A stretch of 64,000 nt of DNA, taken from contig OZ022587.1 in the NCBI GenBank assembly GCA_963669155.1, positions 871,108-935,107 of the forward strand. Reading direction: 5' to 3'. Origin of the DNA: Arbacia lixula (taxonomy: Eukaryota; Echinodermata; Echinoidea; Arbacioida; Arbaciidae). Each line of letters opens with the position of its first letter. The first letter of the stretch is position 1. The notes beneath the pieces are model-generated. The model was not told the origin of the DNA. It saw only the letters and a list, made by a program, of their open reading frames with translations, and made no database searches. Both the position numbers and the translations under genes were made by a program. Below are positions 1 through 12,007 of the stretch, piece by piece.

Positions 1-370
1 ATTCCTTCATGTGTCATTTTGTTGATGTCCTCATGGTGTAAATGTCATCATACGCATTAGTGTCATAAACGGACGCATGTACGTGTTATGTCAATGGAAG
101 GTGTGATCATTATGTCAAGTCTCTGAAATGTTAGTATTTTGTACGTGGCCTTATGAGTTTTGTTGAGCGTTGCCTCTGATTTCTAATAACTAGAGGGTGT
201 CACCATGCTAAGACGATGGTGTCGCCGTGCATTTACCATACCATGTTTGTGCACAAATTTGCCCATGCAGACCACCTTATACTTGTCCACAAGTATGTCT
301 CGTTTATTAGGTGGTCTGCCATGCCATGGCAGATCACCTTTTAATTTCGTCAGAATCTTCTTTCTTTTTA
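1..370 (+). repeat. Partial divergent unit (U0), 3' end only
   Basis: The window opens inside the first 210-bp sub-repeat (TGATGTCC, CGGACGCATGTACGTG, ATGTCAATGGAAGG). At about 115 it jumps to the tail (TCTCTGAAATGTTAG). The second sub-repeat and the tRNA-like segment are therefore missing. The tail has an extra local copy of GGTGTCACC/GGTGTCGCC near 195-230. One hairpin module closes the unit at 309-370. Confidence 0.85.
309..370 (+). repeat. Hairpin module (1 copy, CCATG-type stem)
   Basis: Hairpin at 309-339. The left arm AGGTGGTCTGCCATG pairs over 15 positions with CATGGCAGATCACCT around a single C, with one G-T wobble. The tail reads TTTCGTCAGAATCTTC and runs into T-rich DNA before the next unit. 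Confidence 0.85.
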
Positions 371-1708
371 TTTTTATTCCATACCCCCCACTTTTTTGTG
401 GCATGTATATCTCAACAATGCATGAACCATGTTTCATGAAATTTTCGTCATTTATAGGTATATATGTGAACATGTGCCCGCAACAATTCCAAGGTCATTA
501 CATAATCGTGACGTCATCTACGAGCAATTTAATGAAAATCGATTATTGAATATATCTCTTGAACCGATCATTTATATGTAATGAAATTTAAGATGCATAA
601 AATTTATGATAAGACAAATTTTTTCATTAAATAAAAACGCGCGCGTACGCGTACGTTAGTGCAAAAACGTGCGCGCAAAATTTTAAAATGCTCCAAATCA
701 ACTCAAAATTATTTTGCATATGTTTCAGGCCATTTCTAGCATTTCAAAAATTTCCGCGCGTGCGCGCGCGTTCGCGCGTTTTTCCGTGCGTAACGCGAAC
801 AAAACGTCAAAATTCCGTTTTTTTACTAGATTCATGTTACTGACACTACATACAACACATCCTGTCATTTTGAGCCATTTCCATGCAATAACAAGGTCGT
901 GCGGGTGCGTCAAAGTTGAAAGTCCGCGCGTGCGTCAATACGTTTTTGTGTGCAAATATTGCAAAAAACATGACTACCTTCAATCGGCCTTACCTCTTGA
1001 GAATGGCCGGTGACCCCCAATTATTTTTGATATTTGGAAAGAGTATGAAATGTAGATGTCATTTCATGTGTCATTTTACCGGTAAGTACATAATGACGTC
1101 ATCATATTGCCATATGAATCAAAAAAATGAATTTTAAATCATGATGTCATGAATTTTTTTACCCGCTTTTGCATATCTCAGCAATCCTTTGTCAATTTTC
1201 TCCCAAAATTCAGTATGTTGTGCCTTAGACATTGCCCTATGGCAGGGTTGCCTTAACTTTTCAATTTGTTAACGTCTTCAAGGTGAAAATATGATTATAG
1301 GCATTAATGTCAGAATCAGACGTTTTCACGTGTATTGTCAATGGGAGGGTCATTTATTTGAAATCATGAAATGACATGGCAATCTTTCAGGAGCTATATC
1401 TTTTCCTGTTACGATCTTTTACTATGAAATTTTAGTATGTTGTAGCTGAATCTAGTAGCTTTCGGCCTTGTGGTATCCATTTTTTCATTAGATATCGGGA
1501 TCATGGCAAAATTTCAGCTTGAATATCGATTTCTAAATCATTCTAGCCACTGCTAGCGGGCTTTGCGTGAAAAGTGAATGCGAAGCTTTGTGCCTCATAA
1601 TGGGTAAGGCGATGTTTTAAGAACGTTCATTTACCAGCCCATGCCAGTGCATGAATTTGCCAATGCAGACCACCTTATACTTGTCCACAAGTATGTCTCG
1701 TTTATTTA
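371..1708 (+). repeat. Divergent satellite unit U1 (1,338 bp), B box deleted
   Basis: The body is related to the common class but clearly diverged, and is closest to the units at 25596 and 50675. The A-box region is degenerate (GCCTCATAATGGGTAAGG near 1592) and the sequence then jumps at about 1610 into the tail, ending at CATTTACCAGCCCATG. The B box and roughly 330 bp found in common units are missing. The CpG block at about 638-790 is retained. Confidence 0.9.
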
Positions 1709-3267
1709 TTTTTATTCCAAATTTTTGTGACATGGATATCTCAACAATGCATAAGCCATATTTCATGAAATGTTCATCATGTATGGACATATATGTGAAC
1801 ATGTTACAGCAACATTTTCAAGGTCATGACGTCATCGTGACGTCATCTACGAGCAGTTTAATGAAAAACTATTACCTCATGTAGCTATAGAACTGGTCAT
1901 CTCTGTGTAATGAAATTTGACATGCATATAATTAATGAGTAGCTAATTAATTTCATTGAAAAAAACCGCGCGCGTACGCGTACGTTAGTGCAAAAACGCG
2001 CGCGCAAAATTTTAAAATGCTCCAAATCAACTCAAAATTGTTTTGCATATGTTTCAGGCCATTTCTAGCATTTCAAAAATTTCCGCGCGTGCGCGCGCGT
2101 TCGCGCGTTTTTTCGTGCGTAACGCGAACAAAACGTCAAAATTCTGTTTTTTTACTGGATTCATGTTACTGACACTACATACAACACATCCTGTCATTTT
2201 GAGCCATTTCCATGCAATAACAAGGTCGTGCGGGTGCGTCAAAGTTCAAAGTCTGCGCGTGCGTCAATACGTTTTTGTGTGCAAATATTGCAAAAAACAT
2301 GACTACCTTCAATCGGCCATAGCTCTTCAGAATGGCCGGTGACCCCCAATTTTTTTTCAATATTCTGAAAGAATGGGAAATGTAGATGTGATTTAATGTT
2401 CGATTTACCTTTTAAATTTATGTTGATGTCATCATATTGCCATATGAATCGAAAAAGTAATTTTTCATGTATGACGTCATGAACTTTTTTACCCGCTTTT
2501 GTGTATCTCAGTAATTCATGGTCAATTTTCTCCCAAATTTCAGTATGTTGTAGCTGAGACCTCGCTCCATAGTAGAAGTTGCCTTCATTTTTCATTTTGA
2601 TGACGTCTTCACGGTGTAAATTTCATTATACGCATGAATGTCAAAATCGCACTTCCGTGTTATGTCAATGGAAGTGGTATTTATGAAATGACATGACGAG
2701 CTTCTAGGAGATGTATCTCACTAATATGTCAAGCTTTCACTCTGAAATTTCAGTATGTTGTAGCTGAGTCTACGAGCTTTCCGGACCGTTGTCTCCATTT
2801 TTTAATCAGATGTCGGGATCATGGTGAAATTTCAGCTTGAATATCGATTTCTTAATCATTCTAGCCCCTGCTGGGCATTACGTGTTAAGTGAATGGGAAG
2901 ATTTGTGGCTCAATAGGTAAGGCGCCGTTTTAAGATCTCGAGGCCCCCGGTTCGATTCCTGGCGTGGGTAGGGTCAACTTTTGCATTCCTTTTGCAATGT
3001 TTATTTTGCCATCTTCTTCTGTTCTATGCCTCACTTTGTCATTCTCTTTGGGATTTTCTTTCCAATTCTTTTTCTCTCGCCCCATTCTCTTACATGACTA
3101 TTAATCACGTTAGCATAAACATGTAACCATTTAGGAAAGTCTCTGAAATGTTAGTATAATAGGTGCCCTATGAGCTTTCTTGAGCGATGTCTCACATTGC
3201 TTATGAATAGATGGTGTCACGAATGAAGGTCTATAGTTCACCGTGCATTTTCCAGTTATTTTTTTTA
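1709..3267 (+). repeat. Satellite unit U2 (1,559 bp), tail shortened
   Basis: Common-class body with tRNA-like segment. The last ~60 bp of the tail, including GCAGACCACCT and the ATACTTGT hairpin, is absent: the sequence goes from TTTTCCAG directly to TTATTTTTTT near 3255. The tail from about 2818 onward is the same as that of the unit ending at 20041. Confidence 0.92.
2899..2970 (+). pseudogene. tRNA-derived segment with A and B boxes
   Basis: A box 2906-2917, B box 2949-2959; sequence as described for the copy at 16437-16508. Confidence 0.7.
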
Positions 3268-4175
3268 TTTTTATTCCAATTTTTTGTGACATGGATATCT
3301 CAGCAATGCATGGGCCATTTTTCATGAAATCTTTATCATGTATGGGTATATATGTGAACATGTTTCAGCAATATTTTCATCGTCATCGTCATGACGTCAT
3401 CTACGAGCAGTTTAATGAAAACCTATTACCTCATGTAGCTCTAGAACCAATCATTTATAGCTAATGAAAATTGATATGCATAAATTTAATAATACAATTA
3501 ATTTCAATAAATAAAAACGCGCGCACAAAATTTTAAAATGCTCCAAATCAACTAAAAATTGTTTTGCATATGTTTCAGGTCATTCCAAGCATCTCAAAAA
3601 TTTACGGGCGTACGCGCGCGCGTTTTTCCGTGCGTTTACTCACTTTTTACTCGTTTTTTCACTGGATTCATGTTTCTTACACTACAAACTACACATCCTG
3701 TTATTTTGAGCCATTTCCATGCAATAATAAGGTCGTGCGGGTGCGTCAAAGTTCAAAGCCCGCGTGTGCGTCAATACGTTTTTGTGTGCAAATATTGCAA
3801 AAAACATGACCATTTCAATCGGCCATAGCTCCTCAGAATGGCCGGTGACCCCCAATTTTTTTTTCATATTTTGAAAGAGTGGGAACTGTAGATGCTATTT
3901 CATGTATCATTTGATCGTTTAATACATCGTAACGTCATCATATTGCCATATGAATCGAAAAAATCAATTTTCATGTATGACTTCATAAACTTTTTTACCC
4001 GTTCTTGCGTATCTCAGTAATCTTTGGTCAATTTTGTTCCAAATTTCAGTATGTGATAGCTGAGACATTGCTCTATGAGAAATTAGCCCTAGTATTTCAA
4101 TAGGATTCCATCTTCATGGTGTAAATTTGATTCTAGACATTAATGTCAAAATGGGACGTATACAAAAATTATGTC

Positions 4176-4374
4176 GGTGGTGATTGGAGAGCTGTAGGTA
4201 CTCTAGTTGTGATTGAGGAAGAGCGTTATCTGTCGGTATGCCGGTAGATGGAGCCGTGTCGTCTGCTAAGGTCGGGAGAGCCATTTCGTAATTGCAATTT
4301 CACATGAGCAGATTATTGGTTTTAGTAAATGACCTCAGAAGGTCCATGGTGTCACCGTGCATTTATCAGCTCAT
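4176..4374. other. Non-satellite segment inside U3
   Basis: Satellite homology stops after TTATGTC near 4175 and resumes at ACATGACGA near 4375. The 199 bp between show no coding signal and no terminal repeats. Its last ~30 bp (GGTGTCACCGTGCATTTATC) resemble the satellite tail, so it may be a rearranged tail fragment joined to foreign DNA. Also present at 20950-21148. Confidence 0.65.
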
Positions 4375-4531
4375 TACATGACGATCTCCTAGGTGCTGTA
4401 TTTCACTTATGTTTAAGGTTTGTACTCTGAAATTCTAATATGTTGTAGCTGAGTCTAATTGCTTTCTGGGAAGTGGTCTCTATTTTTTTTTCATCACATA
4501 TCGAGATCAAGCTGAAAATCTCAATTGAACC

Positions 4532-5058
4532 TTAAAGACAGCCAGTCCCTTTTTCAGATCACCACAAAACCATCGAAACATTGGCAAAACATATAGAGAA
4601 GTGTTAGCAAGCTCTATATTCACAATTTGAAACTGATACGTAGTGTAAAATTCAAATAATGCACGTAAACAACGTCCGATTAATAGTCTTTACCTCAGAC
4701 TTTTAGCAGTTTGTGTTGAAATATCTGCTTTATTGATTAATCTGTTTATTAAATTATAAAACGCATTATGAAAAAAATGTTCTATGGAAGGAATCATCTC
4801 CAAAGTTTGGTAGTTACTAATAAAATTAGGATTTTACACACGCATAATAACCACATAGATACTGTAACAAAGACTAATACTTTTTTCGTGGTACGAAAAA
4901 AGTCGGTTCGAAATTTAACGGCTGAAATTTTTTACATATACAGAAAGCTTCAACATGCTATATTCTTAGAAATGGTCTTGAATCACACTCTCTTCAATTT
5001 ACGATCGGGATAGACGATTTCAAATTTTAAGCTTGCAAAAGGGACGGACAATCTTTAA
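4532..5058. mobile_element. TTAA-flanked inverted-repeat element (MITE-like), copy 1
   Basis: The left end reads TTAAAGACAGCCAGTCCCTTTT. The right end, read on the other strand, is TTAAAGATTGTCCGTCCCTTTT. About 19 of the first 24 positions match. Both ends lie at TTAA, which fits a TTAA target-site duplication, as made by piggyBac and Kolobok elements; the superfamily is inference. At 527 bp it is too short for a transposase and I see none, so it would be non-autonomous. On the left it sits in a diverged satellite sub-repeat; on the right the flank is not satellite. Confidence 0.65.
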
Positions 5059-5169
5059 AACAAATGAACGTTTCATTTTAATAACATTAATTTAGACGTT
5101 ATCTTTCGTAGAATAACGCCATCTACAGTTTAAAGCATGAAAGTTACAATGAAAACAGTCACAGAATCT
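5059..5169. other. Unknown non-satellite flank
   Basis: About 110 bp of AT-rich sequence between the TTAA element and the next unit. It has no similarity to the satellite and no recognisable feature. It ends at TCTATATTT, directly against the (TTTA) start of the next unit. The second copy, at 21832-21948, instead abuts hairpin modules. Confidence 0.6.
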
Positions 5170-6367
5170 ATATTTTATTTTTATTCCAAATTTTTGTGAC
5201 ATGGATATCTCAACAATGCATAGGCCATATTTCATGAGATGTTCATCATGTATGGACATATATGTGAACATGTTACAGCAACATTTTCAAGGTCATGACG
5301 TCATCGTGACGTCATCTACGAGCAGTTTAGTGAAAAACTATTACCTCATGTAGCTCTAGAACTGGTCATCTCTGTGTAATGAAATTTGACATGCATATAA
5401 TTAATGAGTAGCTAATAAATTTCATTGAAAAAAAACGCGCGCGTACGCGTACGTTAGTGCAAAAACGCGCGCGCAAAATTTTAAAATGCTCCAAATCAAC
5501 TTAAAATTGTTTTGCATATGTTTCAGGCCATTTCTAGCATTTCTAAAATTTACGCGCGTGCGCGCGCGTTTGCGCGTTTTTTCGTGCGTAACGCGAACAA
5601 AACGTCAAAATTCTGTTTTTTTACTGGATTCATGTTACTGACACTACATACAACACATCCTGTCATTTTGAGCCATTTCCATGCAATAACAAGGTCGTGC
5701 GGGTGCGTCAAAGTTCAAAGTCTGCGCGTGCGTCAATACGTTTTTGTGTGCAAATATTGCAAAAAACATGACTACCTTCAATCGGCCATAGCTCTTCAGA
5801 ATGGCCGGTGACCCCCAATTTTTTTTCAATATTCTGAAAGAGTGGGAAATGTAGATGTGATTTAATGTTCGATTTACCTTTTAAATTTATGTTCATGTCA
5901 TCATATTGCCATATGAATCGAAAAAATGATTTTTCATGTATGACGTCATGAACTTTTTTACCCGCTTTTGTGTATCTCAGTAATTCATGGTCAATTTTCT
6001 CCCAAATTTCAGTATGTTGTAGCTGAGACCTCGCTCCATAGTAGGAGTTGCCTTCATTTTTCATTTTGATGACGTCTTCACGGTGTAAATTTCATTATAC
6101 GCATGAATGTCAAAATCGCACTTCCGTGTTATGTCAATGGAAGTGGTATTTATGAAATGACATGACGAGCTTCTAGGAGATGTATCTCACTAATATGTCA
6201 AGCTTTCACTCTGAAATTTCAGTATGTTGTAGCTGAGTCTACGAGCTTTCCGGAACGTTGTCTCCATTTTTTAATCAGATGTCGGGATCATGGTGAAATT
6301 TCAGCTTGAATATCGATTTCTTAATCATTCTAGCCCCTGCTGGGCATTACGTGTTAAGTGAATGGGA

Positions 6368-6439
6368 AGATTTGTGGCTCAATAGGTAAGGCGCCGTTTT
6401 AAGATCTCGAGGCCCCCGGTTCGATTCCTGGCGTGGGTA
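6368..6439 (+). pseudogene. tRNA-derived segment with A and B boxes
   Basis: A box 6375-6386, B box 6418-6428; same sequence as 16437-16508. Confidence 0.7.
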
Positions 6440-6796
6440 GGGTCAACTTTTGCATTCCTTTTGCAATGTTTATTTTGCCATCTTCTTCTGTTCTATCCCT
6501 CACTTTTTCATTCTCTTTGAGATTTTCTTTGCAATTCTTTTTTCTCTCGCCCCATTCTCTTACATGACTATTAATCACGTTAGCATAAACATGTTACCAT
6601 TTAGGAAATTCTCTGAAATGTTAGTATAATAGGTGCCCTATGAGCTTTCTTGAGCGATGTCTCACATTGCTTATGGATAGACGGTGTCACGAATGAAGGT
6701 CTATAGTTCACCGTGCATTTTCCAGCCCATGTCTGTGCATGAATTTGCCAATGCAGACCACCTGATACTTGTCCACAAGTATGTCTCGTTATTATT

Positions 6797-7078
6797 AGGT
6801 GGTCTGCCATGCAGATCACCTCTTGTTTTTGTCCGAATTTTCTTTCTTTATTATTATTATTATTAGGTGGTCTGTCGCCAACGACAGATCACCTCTTAAT
6901 TTCGTTAGAATTTTCTTTCTTTATTTATTATTTATTAGGTGGTCTGTCGCCAACGACAGATCACCTCTTAATTTCGTTAGAATTTTCTTTCTTTATTATT
7001 AGGTGGTCTGTCGCCAACGACAGATCACCTCTTAATTTCGTTAGAATTTTCTTTCTTTATTTATTTATTATTTATTTA
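6797..7078 (+). repeat. Hairpin module run (4 copies)
   Basis: Modules start at 6797, 6865, 6937 and 7001. The first has a shortened stem core (CTGCCATGCAG) and the tail type TTTTTGTCCGAATTTTC. The next three have left arm AGGTGGTCTGTCG, loop CCAA and right arm CGACAGATCACCT, with tail TTTCGTTAGAATTTTC. They are separated by short TTTA/TTA repeats of variable length. Confidence 0.9.
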
Positions 7079-8697
7079 TTTTTATTCCAAATTTTTGTGA
7101 CATGGATATCTCAACAATGCATAGGCCATATTTCATGAAATGTTCATCATGTATGGACATATATGTGAACATGTTACAGCAACATTTTCAAGGTCATGAC
7201 GTCATCGTGACGTCATCTACGAGCAGTTTAATGAAAAACTATTACCTCATGTAGCTATAGAACTGGTCATCTCTGTGTAATGAAATTTGACATGCATATA
7301 ATTAATGAGTAGCTAATTAATTTCTTTGAAAAAAACGCGCGCGTACGCGTACGTTAGTGCAAAAACGCGCGCGCAAAATTTTAAAATGCTCTAAATCAAC
7401 TCAAAATTGTTTTGCATATGTTTCAGGCCATTTCTAGCATTTCAAAAATTTCCGCGCGTGCGCGCGCGTTCGCGCGTTTTTCCGTGCGTAACGCAAAAAA
7501 AACGTCAAAATTCCGTTTTTTTTACTAGATTCATGTTACTGACACTACATACAACACATCCTGTCATTTTGAGCCATTTCCATGCAATAACAAGGTCGTG
7601 CGGGTGCGTCAAAGTTCAAAGTCTGCGCGTGCGTCAATACGTTTTTGTGTGCAAATATTGCAAAAAACATGACTACCTTCAATCGGCCATAGCTCTTCAG
7701 AATGGCCAGTGACCCCCAATTTTTTTTCAATATTCTGAAAGAGTGGGAAATGTAGATGTGATTTAATGTTCGATTTACCTTTCAAATTTATGGTGATGTC
7801 ATCATATTGCCATATGAATCGAAAAAATGATTTTTCATGTATGACGTCATGAACTTTTTTACCCGCTTTTGTGTATCTCAGTAATTCATGGTCAATTTTC
7901 TCCCAAATTTCAGTATGTTGTAGCTGAGACCACGCTCCATAGTAGGAGTTGCCTTCATTTTTCATTTTGATGACGTCTTCACGGTGTAAATTTCATTATA
8001 CGCATGAATGTCAAAATCGCACTTCCGTGTTATGTCAATGGAAGTGGTATTTATGAAATGACATGACGAGCTTCTAGGAGATGTATCTCACTAATATGTC
8101 AAGCTTTCACTCTGAAATTTCAGTATGTTGTAGCTGAGTCTACGAGCTTTCCGGAACGTTGTCTCCATTTTTGAATCAGATGTCGGGATCATGGTGAAAT
8201 TTCAGCTTGAATATCGATTTCTTAATCATTCTAGCCCCTGCTGGGCATTACGTGTTAAGTGAATGGGAAGATTTGTGGCTCAATAGGTAAGGCGCCGTTT
8301 TAAGATCTCGAGGCCCCCGGTTCGATTCCTGGCGTGGGTAGGGTCAACTTTTGCATTCCTTTTGCAATGTTTATTTTGCCATCTCCTTCTGTTCTATGCC
8401 TCACTTTGTCATTCTCTTTGAGATTTTCTTTCCAATTCTTTTTTCTCTCACCCCATTCTCTTACATGACTATTAATCACGTTAGCATAAACATGTTACCA
8501 TTTAGGAAATTCTCTGAAATTTTAGTATAATAGGTGCCCTATGAGCTTTCTTGAGCGCTGTCTCACATTGCTTATGGATAGTTGGTGTCACGAATGAAGG
8601 TCTATAGTTCACCGTGCATTTTCCAGCCCATGTCTGTGCATGAATTTGCCAATGCAGACCACCTGATACTTGTTCACAAGTATGTCTCGTTTATTTA
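7079..8697 (+). repeat. Satellite unit U5 (1,619 bp)
   Basis: Common class. Markers: GTAGCTATAGAAC near 7251, a CpG block with GCAAAAAAAACG near 7493, GGCCAGTGACC near 7703, and CATCTCCTTCTG near 8382. All recur in the unit at 48995, its nearest copy in the window. No modules at its end. Confidence 0.95.
8269..8340 (+). pseudogene. tRNA-derived segment with A and B boxes
   Basis: A box 8276-8287, B box 8319-8329; same sequence as 16437-16508. Confidence 0.7.
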
Positions 8698-9887
8698 TTT
8701 TTATTCCAAATTTTTGTGACATGGATATCTCAACAATGCATAGGCCATATTTCATGAAATGTTCATCATGTATGGACATATATGTGAACATGTTACAGCA
8801 ACATTTTCAAGGTCATGACGTCATCGTGACGTCATCTACGAGCAGTTTAATGAAAAACTATTACCTCATGTAGCTCTAGAACTGGTCATCTCTGTGTAAT
8901 GAAATTTGACATGCATATAATTAATGAGTAGGTAATTAATTTCATCGAAAAAAAACGCGCGCGTACGCGTACGTTAGTGCAAAAACGCGCGCGCAAAATT
9001 TTAAAATGCTCCAAATCAACTCAAAATTGTTTTGCATATGTTTCAGGCCATTTCTAGCATTTCAAAAATTTCCGCGCGTTCGCGCGCGTTCGCGCGTTTT
9101 TTCGTGCGTAACGCGAACAAAACGTCAAAATTCTGTTTTTTTACTGGATTCATGTTACTGACACTACATACAACACATCCTGTCATTTTGAGCCATTTCC
9201 ATGCAATAACAAGGTCGTGCGGGTGCGTCAAAGTTCAAAGTCTGCGCGTGCGTCAATACGTTTTTGTGTGCAAATATTGCAAAAAACATGACTACCTTCA
9301 ATCGGCCATAGCTCTTCAGAATGGCCGGTGACCCCAAATTTTTTTTCAATATTCTGAAAGAGTGGGAAATGTAGATGTGATTTAATGTTCGATTTACCTT
9401 TTAAATTTATGTTGATGTCATCATATTGCCATATGAATCGAAAAAATGATTTTTCATGTATGACGTCATGAACTTTTTTACCCGCTTTTGTGTATCTCAG
9501 TAATTCATGGTCAATTTTCTCCCAAATTTCAGTATGTTGTAGCTGAGACCTCGCTCCATAGTAGGAGTTGCCTTCATTTTTCATTTTGATGACGTCTTCA
9601 CGGTGTAAATTTCATTATACGCATGAATGTCAAAATCGCACTTCCGTGTTATGTCAATGGAAGTGGTATTTATGAAATGACATGACGAGCTTCTAGGAGA
9701 TGTATCTCACTAATATGTCAAGCTTTCACTCTGAAATTTCAGTATGTTGTAGCTGAGTCTACGAGCTTTCCGGAACGTTGTCTCCATTTTTTAATCAGAT
9801 GTCGGGATCATGGTGAAATTTCAGCTTGAATATCGATTTCTTAATCATTCTAGCCCCTGCTGGGCATTACGTGTTAAGTGAATGGGA

Positions 9888-9959
9888 AGATTTGTGGCTC
9901 AATAGGTAAGGCGCCGTTTTAAGATCTCGAGGCCCCCGGTTCGATTCCTGGCGTGGGTC
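9888..9959 (+). pseudogene. tRNA-derived segment with A and B boxes
   Basis: A box 9895-9906, B box 9938-9948. Differs from the usual copy by C instead of A at 9959, the discriminator position of the tRNA-like fold. Confidence 0.7.
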
Positions 9960-10317
9960 GGGTCAACTTTTGCATTCCTTTTGCAATGTTTATTTTGCCA
10001 TCTTCTTCTGTTCTATGCCTCACTTTGTCATTCTCTTTGAGATTTTCTTTCCAATTCTTTTTTCTCTCACCCCATTCTCTTACATGACTATTAATCACGT
10101 TAGCATAAACATGTTACCACTTAGGAAATTCTCTGAAATTTTAGTATAATAGGTGCCTATGAGCTTTCTTGAGCGCTGTCTCACATTGCTTATGGATAGT
10201 TGGTGTCACGAATGAAGGTCTATAGTTCACCGTGCATTTTCCAGCCCATGTCTGTGCATGAATTTGCCAATGCAGACCACCTGATACTTGTCCACAAGTA
10301 TGTCTCGTTTATTTATT

Positions 10318-10384
10318 AGGTGGTCTGTCGCCAACGACAGATCACCTCTTAATTTCGTTAGAATTTTCTTTCTTTATTTATTTA
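10318..10384 (+). repeat. Hairpin module (1 copy, TCG-type stem)
   Basis: Left arm AGGTGGTCTGTCG at 10318, loop CCAA, right arm CGACAGATCACCT, then TTTCGTTAGAATTTTC and TTTA repeats. Confidence 0.9.
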
Positions 10385-12007
10385 TTTTTATTCCAAATTT
10401 TTGTGACATGGATATCTCAACAATGCATAAGCCATATTTCATGAAATGTTCATCATGTATGAACATATATGTGAACATGGTCCAGCAACATTTTCAAGGT
10501 CATGACGTCATCGTGACGTCATCTACGAGCAGTTTAATGAAAAACTATTACCTCATGTAGCTCTAGAACTGGTCATCTCTGTGTAATGAAATTTGACATG
10601 CATATAATTAATAAGTAGCTAATAAATTTCATTGAAAAAAAACGCGCGCGTACGCGTACGTTAGTGCAAAAACGCGCGCGCAAAATTATAAAATGCTCCA
10701 AATCAACTCAAAATTGTTTTGCATATGTTTCAGGCCATTTCTAGCATTTCAAAAATTTCCGCGCGTGCGCGCGCGTTCGCGCGTTTTTTCGTGCGTAACG
10801 CGAACAAAACGTCAAAATTCTGTTTTTTTACTGGATTCATGTTACTGACACTACATACAACACATCCTGTCATTTTGAGCCATTTCCATGCAATAACAAG
10901 GTCGTGCGGGTGCGTCAAAGTTCAAAGTCTGCGCGTGCGTCAATACGTTTTTGTGTGCAAATATTGCAAAAAACATGACTACCTTCAATCGGCCATAGCT
11001 CTTCAGAATGGCCGGTGACCCCCAATTTTTTTTCAATATTCTGAAAGAGTGGGAAATGTAGATGTGATTTAATGTTCGATTTACCTTTTAAATTTATGTT
11101 GATGTCATCATATTGCCATATGAATCGAAAAAATGATTTTTCATGTATGACGTCATGAACTTTTTTACCCGCTTTTGTGTATCTCAGTAATTCATGGTCA
11201 ATTTTCTCCCAAATTTCAGTATGTTGTAGCTGAGACCTCGCTCCATAGTAGGAGTTGCCTTCATTTTTCATTTTGATGACGTCTTCACGGTGTAAATTTC
11301 ATTATACGCATGAATGTCAAAATCGCACTTCCGTGTTATGTCAATGGAAGTGGTATTTATGAAATGACATGACGAGCTTCTAGGAGATGTATCTCACTAA
11401 TATGTCAAGCTTTCACTCTGAAATTTCAGTATGTTGTAGCTGAGTCTACGAGCTTTCCGGAACGTTGTCTCCATTTTTTAATCAGATGTCGGGATCATGG
11501 TGAAATTTCAGCTTGAATATCGATTTCTTAATCATTCTAGCCCCTGCTGGGCATTACGTGTTAAGTGAATGGGAAGATTTGTGGCTCAATAGGTAAGGCG
11601 CCGTTTTAAGATCTCGAGGCCCCCGGTTCGATTCCTGGCGTGGGTAGGGTCAACTTTTGCATTCCTTTTGCAATGTTTATTTTGCCATCTTCTTCTGTTC
11701 TATGCCTCACTTTGTCATTCTCTTTGAGATTTTCTTTCCAATTCTTTTTTCTCTCACCCCATTCTCTTACATGACTATTAATCACGTTAGCATAAACATG
11801 TTACCATTTAGGAAATTCTCTGAAATTTTAGTATAATAGGTGCCCTATGAGCTTTCTTGAGCGCTGTCTCACATTGCTTATGGATAGTTGGTGTCACGAA
11901 TGAAGGTCTATAGTTCACCGTGCATTTTCCAGCCCATGTCTGTGCATGAATTTGCCAATGCAGACCACCTGATACTTGTCCACAAGTATGTCTCGTTTAT
12001 TTATTTA
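10385..12007 (+). repeat. Satellite unit U7 (1,623 bp)
   Basis: Common class; GAACATGGTCCAGC near 10474, a marker otherwise seen in the divergent units at 36923 and 60317. No modules. Confidence 0.95.
11575..11646 (+). pseudogene. tRNA-derived segment with A and B boxes
   Basis: A box 11582-11593, B box 11625-11635; same sequence as 16437-16508. Confidence 0.7.

Larger units (their letters stand above)
2818..5169 (+). repeat. Duplicated block, first copy (partner 19592-21948)
   Basis: About 2.35 kb: the tail of a common unit, the interrupted unit U3 and its foreign inserts. The left edge lies just after the mismatches near 2776 and 2816; the right edge is the junction with the next unit. 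Confidence 0.9.
3268..5177 (+). repeat. Interrupted divergent unit U3 (1,910 bp)
   Basis: 3268-4175 is a diverged satellite body (short CpG block at about 3516-3630, sub-repeat with GTATGTGATAGCTGAG near 4050). It is followed by non-satellite DNA, a diverged second sub-repeat at 4375-4531, a TTAA-flanked element and about 110 bp of unknown sequence. The tRNA-like segment and tail are missing. A near-identical copy lies at 20042-21948; the one difference I found is one T in the T run near 4486. Confidence 0.9.
5178..7078 (+). repeat. Satellite unit U4 (1,901 bp) with four hairpin modules
   Basis: Common class, with the marker GTTCATGTC near 5891 shared with the units at 38552 and 61946. Those two are near-identical copies; I noticed two substitutions relative to the unit at 38552, near 5330 and 5884. 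The end carries the longest module run in the window. Confidence 0.95.
8698..10384 (+). repeat. Satellite unit U6 (1,687 bp), one module
   Basis: Common class; GTGACCCCAAATT instead of GTGACCCCCAATT near 9329, shared with the unit at 15247. The extra ~67 bp over the base period is the single hairpin module at the end. Confidence 0.95.

Noticed and set aside
4768..5013. 81-codon frame inside the TTAA element
   Set aside because: No similarity to any transposase that I can recognise; the element is only 527 bp long.
6797..7078. CRISPR-like array
   Set aside because: The module runs have regularly spaced palindromic repeats, but the spacers are just TTTA repeats and module tails, not unique sequences, and there are no cas genes.
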